DNA of 64,000 bases, taken from Allomuricauda sp. Lineage in GTDB: Bacteria > Bacteroidota > Bacteroidia > Flavobacteriales > Flavobacteriaceae. Positions 46,310 through 53,573 of this stretch are shown piece by piece. The translations under genes were made by a program, and so were the position numbers. Location of the stretch: contig NZ_JACESV010000003.1 of the NCBI RefSeq assembly GCF_013911645.1, positions 1 to 64,000 of the forward strand, given 5' to 3'. The stretch's first letter is position 1. Each line of letters opens with the position of its first letter. The notes beneath the pieces were generated by a model that was not told the origin of the DNA, did not search any database, and was given only the letters and a program-made list of their open reading frames with translations.

Positions 46310-47020
46310 ATGATAGCAAAAGACCAAAATATAGCCTTGTTGACAGTTGGCAAAGAAGCTTTGAAAAATGCTGACTGGACAGACTATGCTAACTATTGTT
46401 TTGACAGAGAAAAAGGATTACGAAAAGAAGCATTCAAGCACCTTGACAAATTCCTTAAATCAACAGAAGCCTGGACTCTTGACAAGAAAATTGACTTTGT
46501 GAAATTTCTGTTTCCGTTTTTTGAGAATGTTCAGGATGCAGACTACGGACCTTTTCCTCAACCACTAAGTGATAAACTTGTAAAACCTACTTTGACAACT
46601 TGGTGCGACAAGGAGCAAATTGACAATAATCCATTTCGTTGGTTTGGTAAATATTATCGAAGTGAAGAACATTTATTCAAAGCATTAGAAATTAATCCAG
46701 CGGACGATTTAGCAAGACAGACAATATTGAGTTGGTGGACTTATAACATTTATTATTCGGTTCATCATTTACCAGAAGGCTACATTGGTGAACCACTTGA
46801 CGACATCAAGCTTGGAGAGAAGATAAAGGAAGAAATACAAAAATTAACGAGACCTGAACTAAGAGAGCATTGGACGAAAGAACTTGAGGAAGATTTAGAA
46901 CTTGTTAGAAACTATATTGACTGGAAAGCTTCTGGACATCCTGACTTTGAAAGGTGGGGACAGGAAAATAAAAAACAAACAGGTTATGGACTGACAAGAA
47001 CATACTACTATGAAAAATAG
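46310..47020 (+). CDS. Hypothetical protein (cassette B2)
   Basis: 236 residues without membrane segments. KGLRKEAFKHLDKFLKSTEAW, FRWFGKYYRSEEHLFKALEI (TPR-like helix) and ARQTILSWWTYNIYYSVHHL are notable. I do not recognise a named family. It is enclosed by GTTATAGCCAATGCT (46280-46294) and AGCACTGGCTATAAC (47025-47039), complementary at 14 of 15 positions, the clearest cassette ends in the window. Confidence 0.65.
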   Translation: MIAKDQNIALLTVGKEALKNADWTDYANYCFDREKGLRKEAFKHLDKFLKSTEAWTLDKKIDFVKFLFPFFENVQDADYGPFPQPLSDKLVKPTLTTWCDKEQIDNNPFRWFGKYYRSEEHLFKALEINPADDLARQTILSWWTYNIYYSVHHLPEGYIGEPLDDIKLGEKIKEEIQKLTRPELREHWTKELEEDLELVRNYIDWKASGHPDFERWGQENKKQTGYGLTRTYYYEK

Positions 47021-47029
47021 AAGAAGCAC

Positions 47030-47166
47030 TGGCTATAACAGCACCTACCCAAAAGTGGCGGTTCAGTGGTTAAATCAAGCTTTGTGCTTCTATCAAAGTT
47101 TGTGCTTGGTTGACAGTGAAGTGCTCCGAAATCGCCACCTTCGGGTAGCTGCGAAACGTTAGCAAT
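47030..47166. other. attC-like imperfect palindrome between cassettes B2 and B3
   Basis: AGCACCTACCCAAAAGTGGC (47040 on) pairs with the segment GCCACCTTCGGGTAGCTGCG (~47134-47153). The inner part contains AAGCTTTGTGCTT/AAAGTTTGTGCTT repeats. It runs from GGCTATAAC on the left to ACGTTAGCA on the right, in the attC order (left end matches the upstream cassette start, right end starts the next cassette). Confidence 0.65.
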
Positions 47167-47174
47167 TATTATTC

Positions 47175-47963
47175 ATGAGTTTAACCATTGTACTTATAAC
47201 CTCAATTGCATTAGTCTTTCAATACTTTGTTGACTTTCTTAAGATCAAAGAAAAGAAATATAAAAAATTATTAGGCTTAAGTATATTGATATTGGGTTTG
47301 ATAGGCATTTGGATATCTTTCAAAATTCAAAACGATGAACTGACGAAAACCGATGAGTCAAACAGATTAGAAAAGGCCAATCTTGAAAAACGTTTTAACA
47401 AAATTGATAGTACAAATGTGGTTTTAAGAACAGAATTAAATCTTAGAAATCAGGATCTTACCAATATTAGTAAGCAAAACGATTCTTTGCGCAGCCGGAT
47501 CGATGAACTGCTTGGTAAACAGCAAGAATTTCTTGTCGTTTCTCAAAAGTCTTATGAAGAGGTTTCAAAAAGTCGTACGGCTTTAGAAAATATGGGATTA
47601 AAGGAAATATCAAGAGGGATTTCAGCTGTTGACAGAATTAAAATTACAAATGTTCTTAGTAAATATCCAAATCAAAAAATTACTCTTTCTTATCCCATGG
47701 GCGATCAAGAAGCATTTCAATTTGCCGATCAACTATTTGATGTGTTAAATAGTGCGGGATGGATAGTTAAAGGTCCTCACCCAACAATATCAGATAGACC
47801 ATTTAAAGGAATGAAAATTTGGGTGAAAGAAAAAAATAATTTCCCTAATGGTGTTTATGGAATCTTCAAATCTTTAAAGATCCTAAATTTAGAAGCGAAA
47901 GGATATCCAAGACCCCAATTGAGTGTTGACGAAATAGAACTCGTTATAGGCCAAAAAAAATAA
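47175..47963 (+). CDS. Membrane-anchored coiled-coil protein (cassette B3)
   Basis: 262 residues. Two N-terminal transmembrane helices (TIVLITSIALVFQYFVDF and LGLSILILGLIGIWISF) are followed by a coiled coil (residues ~55-130) and a globular C-terminal domain (RIKITNVLSKYPNQKITLSY ... FADQLFDVLNSAGWIVKGPH) that resembles a ligand- or peptide-binding alpha/beta fold. Ends: GTTAGCAATT (47158-47167) and AATTGCTAAC (47965-47974), a perfect 10-bp match. A membrane effector or sensor is possible; no family recognised. Confidence 0.65.
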   Translation: MSLTIVLITSIALVFQYFVDFLKIKEKKYKKLLGLSILILGLIGIWISFKIQNDELTKTDESNRLEKANLEKRFNKIDSTNVVLRTELNLRNQDLTNISKQNDSLRSRIDELLGKQQEFLVVSQKSYEEVSKSRTALENMGLKEISRGISAVDRIKITNVLSKYPNQKITLSYPMGDQEAFQFADQLFDVLNSAGWIVKGPHPTISDRPFKGMKIWVKEKNNFPNGVYGIFKSLKILNLEAKGYPRPQLSVDEIELVIGQKK

Positions 47964-47964
47964 C

Positions 47965-48062
47965 AATTGCTAACAACGGTAACCGTGGCACAAGCCCCTG
48001 AACAGCCGAAAAGAAACCTGTTTTAAGCCCTTTTCATTGTCCCATTCCTATGGGACATCATA
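47965..48062. other. Array-end motif copy 3 and hairpin
   Basis: GCTAACAACGGTAACCGTGG, then CACAAGCCCCT (47969-47999) ends array B like copies 1 and 2. A hairpin TGTCCCA/TGGGACA lies near 48039-48057. Next is the convergent end of recombinase 2. Confidence 0.6.
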
Positions 48063-48106
48063 TTTTGAGCGTGTGAATAATTAATTTCCCAAAATTGACT
48101 TCTCGC

Positions 48107-49357
48107 TTATTGAATTCCGGTCTTGATCTCTTGTTCTGTCTTCTTGGAATAAATCCGCATCACCTTCTGCATGTCCTCCCCTATTTTCTCCTGTAATACC
48201 CTAGCATAGATTTGGGTAGTTGAGAGTTTACTATGTCCCAACATTTTTGATACCGTTTCAATTGGAACACCATTTGACAGTGTAACGGTTGTCGCAAATG
48301 TATGTCGGGCCATGTGAAAGGATACGTTCTTGTATATCCCGCAAGCCTTTGCTATTTCCTTTAAATAGGCATTGGTTTTTTGGTTGCTATATACGGGCAG
48401 CAGGCCATTATCCTCAATTGGTGCCCCTTCATATTTCTTCATGATCTCCACGGCTCTGGGAAGCATAGGGATCTTTACAGGCTCATTGGTCTTTATCCGT
48501 TTGGTATATATCCAATAGTTACGGTCAATTCCTTTGCTGATATTGTCCTTGGTGAGAAGCTTGATGTCCATAAAGGTAAGTCCCGTATAGCAACTAAAAA
48601 GAAAGACATCCTTTACCCTCTCCCTACCTATGCTCGTGAAAGTGGTATCGTCGATAAGATCAATCTCCCTTTGTGTAAGATAGTTTCGGTCAAATTTGTT
48701 GAAACGCAGTTTAAAGTTTCGAAACGGGTCTTTGTCCAGCCATTCCAACCTGACCCCCAATCGGACAACCTTCATCAAACGTTCCAAGTGCTTCATCGTG
48801 CCATTGTTGGTACAGGTCTTCCTGTTCTTCTTTGGTTTGAAAGTCCTGATATAGTTTTCGAAATCTAAAATGAACTTGTGCTTCAGATCCCTGAGCGGCA
48901 CATCACTTGTTTTGAGTTTGGTAATTATATAGTTCTTCAAATATTTCTCGGTGGAGTAATAATTCTTCATGGTCCCTGGCTTCAGGGTGTTGACCATGTT
49001 TGTATTGTGATATTCGAAAAGTTCCAAAAGGGTATGGTTCACTTCATCCTCCCCGACATACCTCGCCTTGATCAATTTTGCCGTTATCAATGCCCTTTCC
49101 ATGTGCAACTCCCTATGAACATTGAGAATTTCTCCATAAACGGTATCGAGATATGCATTCAAATCTTCCATGGTTCTGCTGATTGGGAACGCTTTTCCAC
49201 GTATTTTGTCCCAATTGCACACCGGAATGTCCCGTTTGATACTGATTTCTGCACGCTCCTTTTTGACCGTTATACGAACATATATATCGTATATGTTCGG
49301 GTCATTGCGCTTTTTCCTGACGAAGAAATTGATTCCTAAAGTACTGTCTGTCCGCAT
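48107..49357 (-). CDS. Tyrosine recombinase 2 (Bacteroidota integrase type)
   Basis: 416 residues. The N-terminal part begins LGINFFVRKKRNDPNIYDIY and has RAEISIKR. The catalytic domain has TGLTFMDIKLL (first Arg replaced, here by Thr), KTNEPVKIPM, HMARHTFATTVTLSNG and MLGHSKLSTTQIYAR with Tyr. It shares the C-terminal third strongly with recombinase 1 (VTLSNGVPI, TVSK, TTQ, YARV) but differs in the N-terminal half, so they probably recognise different arm sites. Its start lies 214 bases from the core at 49571-49586. It is the candidate enzyme for the 37.7-49.6 kb island. Confidence 0.93.
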   Translation of the reverse strand: MRTDSTLGINFFVRKKRNDPNIYDIYVRITVKKERAEISIKRDIPVCNWDKIRGKAFPISRTMEDLNAYLDTVYGEILNVHRELHMERALITAKLIKARYVGEDEVNHTLLELFEYHNTNMVNTLKPGTMKNYYSTEKYLKNYIITKLKTSDVPLRDLKHKFILDFENYIRTFKPKKNRKTCTNNGTMKHLERLMKVVRLGVRLEWLDKDPFRNFKLRFNKFDRNYLTQREIDLIDDTTFTSIGRERVKDVFLFSCYTGLTFMDIKLLTKDNISKGIDRNYWIYTKRIKTNEPVKIPMLPRAVEIMKKYEGAPIEDNGLLPVYSNQKTNAYLKEIAKACGIYKNVSFHMARHTFATTVTLSNGVPIETVSKMLGHSKLSTTQIYARVLQEKIGEDMQKVMRIYSKKTEQEIKTGIQ

Positions 49358-49451
49358 GTTGTAATCATTTTAATTGAACAATTGTCATTGGTCGGACTGC
49401 CCTTTAACCTCAATTGTTCATACCTAAAATTACAACAATCAGTGTACCAGT

Positions 49452-49590
49452 GTGCACACCTTATTGCACACCAAAAACATGGTTTTAAATGATATCAGAT
49501 GGATTCATAAAAAATGAAAAGCACTGATAATCATACAATTAACAGTGCTTTATTTCTGCCTATATGGCGGTTCGTCGGGATGACTGCATT
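49452..49590. repeat. Attachment-site-like region next to recombinase 2
   Basis: GTGCACACCTTATTGCAC at ~49453-49470 matches the centre of the island-end repeats. A hairpin AAAGCACTG/CAGTGCTTT (49518-49526 with 49543-49551) follows, then the tRNA-like core TTCGTCGGGATGACTG at 49571-49586. Right of the core the sequence leads into the traN end. This is the most probable junction between the cassette island and the conjugation genes. Confidence 0.6.
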
Positions 49591-49677
49591 TAATCCAATT
49601 CATTTGGAAGACTTGTTTAGATCAACCGTTGCACCTATCAAATTGGCATTAAAAACCAGCTATATACACATAAACCA

Positions 49678-50505
49678 TTATTTAAAAGTTAAAGCAACCA
49701 AGCGCGAAGTACCTTCTTCAGTAAGATTGGCCCGAAGCTTCTCTCCTTTGTCCAAATGAAATTTCGGGAAGACATAGAACAATCGGGACTTCTGTCCATG
49801 CATAATGCTTGTGGGCACATTATGCCTGTAGCGGGGCTGCAGTTCCAATTCCTGATAGGAACTCCTCCTCCCCCTTTTACCACTGACCTTGAAAAGCTCT
49901 AGATCCCCAAAATCAAATCGGACACCGGAATGGTTGTCGATCTCAAATTGGACATACACTTCATTGTCCATGTAGACCATATTGGTCACGGCCAATGAGA
50001 GGCCCTGCTCTTTCTTAACGGAGTGCTTTCGTTCGGGCAGTTGCAAGAGTGATTCACAAGAGGCCTGAAACCTGCGATCACTGATTGTAGGAACCTCCGA
50101 GGAATCCGCAACCAAAGTCTGGGCAACCCTTTCCTGCTGAACATCTTCCCCTACCCCTTGGTCTTCGCTCCCGATCCGTTCCTCCAACCCAATAAATCGA
50201 TTCGGATACGAAATTTCCCTAGCATAGCGGACCAAATAGGAATAGACACTTCCGTCCTCCGTGATTACCAGTAGATTGCTATCCTTACCGGGAACGGCCT
50301 TTAACAGACCCAAGGTCTGTCCTTTTTCCCGATTATAGGTAAAGGCAAAATTGTCGTTGCCCACGATGCCCTGTTTGATTTTGGAGGGAAAGAACAGGGC
50401 CATGTTCATATGTTCGTTGGCATAAATGGTGTCCAAGGTTGTACTATTGGCGGCTTGGGATGCGACAGCAAGAAGCATCCACAAGATGAAGATTGTATTT
50501 TTCAT
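49678..50505 (-). CDS. traN: Conjugative transposon protein TraN
   Basis: 275 residues with a signal peptide (WMLLAVASQAAN). Domain features: LDTIYANEHMNMALFFPSKI with LGLLKAVPGKDSNLLVITEDGSVYSYLVRY in the first half, a linker, and VYMDNEVYVQFEIDNHSGVRFDFGDLELFKV in the second, the usual order of TraN in CTnDOT-type elements (VirB9-like periplasmic part of the mating channel). It is the last gene of the operon here; traO, traP and traQ are missing. The stop is about 90 bases from the attachment-like core. Confidence 0.9.
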   Translation of the reverse strand: MKNTIFILWMLLAVASQAANSTTLDTIYANEHMNMALFFPSKIKQGIVGNDNFAFTYNREKGQTLGLLKAVPGKDSNLLVITEDGSVYSYLVRYAREISYPNRFIGLEERIGSEDQGVGEDVQQERVAQTLVADSSEVPTISDRRFQASCESLLQLPERKHSVKKEQGLSLAVTNMVYMDNEVYVQFEIDNHSGVRFDFGDLELFKVSGKRGRRSSYQELELQPRYRHNVPTSIMHGQKSRLFYVFPKFHLDKGEKLRANLTEEGTSRLVALTFK

Positions 50506-50543
50506 GATGATATGGTTTTAGAAGCCCCGGTTCGAACGAGGTA

Positions 50544-51479
50544 TCAAGGTTTTATTTTTAAAAGGATTTTATAGTTTTTGTTTACGGTGGCCCTGACCTG
50601 ACGGTTGGACCGTTTAAAGATGTTTTTCAGGCCCTTGACCTGGGGCACTCCCGGAACATTGATGTCGTCCACCACATCATCGACCACTTCCCTGGACAGT
50701 TCGGCCCTAAAGGAGTTCTTGATATAGAGACCTTCCCTTCCATCCCGATAGTCATAGGCCCTCAAGCTTACGGGAATATGCTCAATATTCCCGATATCCA
50801 GCACCATCCTATTGGGCCGAAAGCCCACGATGCCGAAAAGGATGGTATGCGCTGGCACGACCTTACCGTCAACGACCAACTCTTCCAGAAGTCGGAATTC
50901 CAATCGGTCGTTGGCCCTGACCGTCTGTGTTCGATGTACCATGGCCAAAATGACCATCTCATTCCGATCATCTTCATCGGATTGGGGATTGGAAGCAAAG
51001 AACAATTGCTGTTCCAAGGCCATTTCGGGTAAGGTAGGTGTTGTGCTTTCATTTTGTTCAGATCCATGCTCCAGCTCTTTTGGTTTCTTAGGAACATGGA
51101 CCTTCGCCTTATTTTCCACAAGGGATTTCCGGTACGACCCTTGTGTATAATCGATACGCCCCAGCCGGTAGATGCTGTCCACCATTTTTGCCTTTTCCGC
51201 ATCGATCAGGTCTGGGTCAAATACGCTTGTGGTATCCAAGTACTTCTCATCATACATACTTGGGGCATCGGTGGTCTTCACTTCCTTGAGATCATCGAGG
51301 GCCTCCAGTTTGGAGGCATATTCCTTTTGGGTCGTTTCCAGGGCAGGCACCAAGGGTTGTTCCAGTTGTGCCCCTGCATCACCCCCATCGGTCAGGAAGA
51401 GCATGGCATACACTACCATAAATACCAGGACCAACAAAATGACGATCCCAAAAACGATTTTCTTTTTATCCAGTTTCAT
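50544..51479 (-). CDS. traM: Conjugative transposon protein TraM
   Basis: 311 residues, shorter than CTnDOT TraM (over 400). One transmembrane helix near the start (IVFGIVILLVLVFMVVYAM) is followed by a long linker and the C-terminal domain with MVHRTQTVRANDRLEFRLLEELVVDGKVVPAHTILFGIVGF, the VirB10-like conserved part. It spans the periplasm in the mating channel. It starts 11 bases after traK. Confidence 0.9.
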   Translation of the reverse strand: MKLDKKKIVFGIVILLVLVFMVVYAMLFLTDGGDAGAQLEQPLVPALETTQKEYASKLEALDDLKEVKTTDAPSMYDEKYLDTTSVFDPDLIDAEKAKMVDSIYRLGRIDYTQGSYRKSLVENKAKVHVPKKPKELEHGSEQNESTTPTLPEMALEQQLFFASNPQSDEDDRNEMVILAMVHRTQTVRANDRLEFRLLEELVVDGKVVPAHTILFGIVGFRPNRMVLDIGNIEHIPVSLRAYDYRDGREGLYIKNSFRAELSREVVDDVVDDINVPGVPQVKGLKNIFKRSNRQVRATVNKNYKILLKIKP

Positions 51480-51490
51480 AATAATGGTCT

Positions 51491-52102
51491 TTATAGGTCA
51501 TTGACCTTTTTCAATTGATTTTCAAAATAGGCCGTGATCAACAGTCCATGGGGATTCTTGGGAAAATGCCGGTCCACGCTGATGAGCTGGCCAGAGGTCT
51601 GTAGTTCGTAGGTATCGGTCACCGAACCCCTGTCAATTTCAAAAACCACCCGGGACCTGAAGGAGAAGGCACCTGCCTCCCCAAAAAGATCGGTTTCCAC
51701 GGACAGTACCTTTTGGACCAAGGAGTATTGCAGGAGCCGGTTATAGACCCCATCGGCCTTTTTTTGGCGGTAGACATTGTCCACCGAACTGTCCCCCAAC
51801 CATAGGGCCTTTTCCAAATGCTTTTGATAGTTGCTGGCATCGATACCATAAAAGTACTTGTGGAACTGCTCGATATGGGCCAGGGCCTCCACTTCCCGAT
51901 TTTCCTGTTGAAGCGTCCATTTCAATGGAATGATGGATCCATCCGTTCCAATGGCAAAGTTTCCCGTCCTCGTTTCCCTGTACATTTGATAGGCCACCAA
52001 AACGGAACCCAGCGTACAGAGGGTCGATGCAATGACCACGATCAGGACCACAAAACGATTGGTCCGAAGTATTGCAGTGATATTTTTATACATTGTTTTC
52101 AT
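51491..52102 (-). CDS. traK: Conjugative transposon protein TraK
   Basis: 203 residues, normal for TraK. N-terminal membrane helix (FVVLIVVIASTLCTLGSVLVA), then FAIGTDGSIIPLKW and EVEALAHIEQFHKYFYGIDA, which are hallmark stretches of the family (VirB8-like inner-membrane component). Confidence 0.92.
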   Translation of the reverse strand: MKTMYKNITAILRTNRFVVLIVVIASTLCTLGSVLVAYQMYRETRTGNFAIGTDGSIIPLKWTLQQENREVEALAHIEQFHKYFYGIDASNYQKHLEKALWLGDSSVDNVYRQKKADGVYNRLLQYSLVQKVLSVETDLFGEAGAFSFRSRVVFEIDRGSVTDTYELQTSGQLISVDRHFPKNPHGLLITAYFENQLKKVNDL

Positions 52103-52125
52103 ATTATTTTAGGTTTGATCCGGTA

Positions 52126-52971
52126 CTAGGCACCGAAGAGTTTGAGTGAAAAGCTGGTCGCCCTTCGGTACAGTTTGAATTTCAAAAAGACGATAAACCC
52201 GATGGTGCCCAGTTCCACCAAAGGCGCAAACACGGAGCTTCCATAGTCCGTCCCGAAGAGGTTCACCCAAAAATTGTCGGTCAGTTCCCCATAGAGCGCA
52301 TTGATAAAGATGTTCACCAGAAAAAAGGCGGGCACCAGCATATAGACGGCCACATAGAGCTTAAAAAAGCTGTAGGCCAAGGTTCTGAACTTCTCAAAAA
52401 CGGCCAAGCTGATGACCAAGGGAAAAAAGGCCCGCATGATCCCCAATAGAAAAAAGCGTTCCGCCAAAAAGAGCGGATAGATGAACAGATCGAGCAGCCA
52501 GAGAAATACACTGATGATAAAGGCCAAGAGCCGCATCCCGAACAAGGGGCTGACCAGGGCCTCATAGAGCAGTGCCATCCCCTTTCGTGCAGCGTCCATG
52601 ATCCCGGCATCCTCTTCAATGGAAATCTCCTGCAACTGCAAGGGCAACAGATCGGGTGCCGTGCTGCGGTATTGGGTCTCAATACCCACCAGGATGGTGT
52701 CAAAGGCATCCAACACCTGATCGGAAAACAACACCAACAGCACTACGGCAAAATTCTTTGCCAGTTCCGTTGGGGTCAGTCCCCAGGTATGTCCATCGCG
52801 AGATGCAATCCCCTCATGGTACTTTTTGATGATATTGATCAAAAAGAACAGCAGGGCCAGGGCCTTCATGCCCGTGATGGTGTACTGTGAAAAATCACTT
52901 CCGGTGATGGTGTCGTACACCGCATCCACATACTCCAATCCGATACTTAACGCTACGCCGACCATCATCAA
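52126..52971 (-). CDS. traJ: Conjugative transposon protein TraJ
   Basis: 281 residues with six or more hydrophobic helices (VALLFFLINIIKKYHEGI; LLAFIISVFLWLLDLFIYPLFL; VAVYMLVPAFFLVNIFINAL), a polytopic inner-membrane protein of the TraJ/VirB6-like type. It is shorter than typical TraJ (over 320), mostly at the N-terminus. It overlaps traI by 4 bases. Confidence 0.88.
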   Translation of the reverse strand: MMMVGVALSIGLEYVDAVYDTITGSDFSQYTITGMKALALLFFLINIIKKYHEGIASRDGHTWGLTPTELAKNFAVVLLVLFSDQVLDAFDTILVGIETQYRSTAPDLLPLQLQEISIEEDAGIMDAARKGMALLYEALVSPLFGMRLLAFIISVFLWLLDLFIYPLFLAERFFLLGIMRAFFPLVISLAVFEKFRTLAYSFFKLYVAVYMLVPAFFLVNIFINALYGELTDNFWVNLFGTDYGSSVFAPLVELGTIGFIVFLKFKLYRRATSFSLKLFGA

Positions 52972-53573
52972 TAGGTTGTTGTACGGGTATTGATGGCCTG
53001 CTGCATTTCCCGAAAGGAAATAATGTCCCGGTATCGTTTGGCCTTTTGCTGGATCTCCCCGACCATTTCCTTCGATCGGACTTCCTTTTCCTTGAGGACG
53101 GCGATCCGCTCCGCATCGGTCATCTTCAAAAAATCACTGGAGAGTATGTCCTCCACAAATTCGAGGTCTTCCAAGGAATGCTCGATGATGGCATTGAAGG
53201 ATTCCGAGATACGTTCCACCTCCTCTGGTCGGATATGGGGGGAGTCCAGGATGTCCCGCAGATCGTTCCGGACCATATCAAAAAGGCGCCCATTGTTCCG
53301 TGTCAGTTCACGGACGGCCTTCAATTGTTTGATGACATCGTTGACCTTTTCGATACGCTCTTTCTGTTCCCGTAAAAATTCCACGGTCTTTAAGAGTTCA
53401 GAGGTCTGTTTGGCCGATTCGATGATCTGTTTGCCCAATGTGATAAAGTTGGTATTGTCATATACCGGCATCCCCTGGGCCGTGGCACGCCCGGGCAGGG
53501 AAATGACCATTGACAGGGCTATACCCAAGGTCAAGGCTTTTTTTCGAATGGACATTTGGTTCGTTGTTTTCAT
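52968..53573 (-). CDS. traI: Conjugative transposon protein TraI (TrbJ/VirB5-like)
   Basis: 201 residues with a signal peptide (LGIALSMVISLPGRATAQG) followed by long amphipathic helices (IESAKQTSELLKTVEFLREQKERIEKV), as in TrbJ/VirB5-like periplasmic proteins. It overlaps both traG (4 bases) and traJ, indicating coupled translation. Confidence 0.85.
   Translation of the reverse strand: MKTTNQMSIRKKALTLGIALSMVISLPGRATAQGMPVYDNTNFITLGKQIIESAKQTSELLKTVEFLREQKERIEKVNDVIKQLKAVRELTRNNGRLFDMVRNDLRDILDSPHIRPEEVERISESFNAIIEHSLEDLEFVEDILSSDFLKMTDAERIAVLKEKEVRSKEMVGEIQQKAKRYRDIISFREMQQAINTRTTTY

Noticed and set aside
49571..49586. A complete tRNA gene at the attachment core
   Set aside because: Only the 3'-end-like strand is present; no anticodon arm or 5' acceptor strand can be found nearby.
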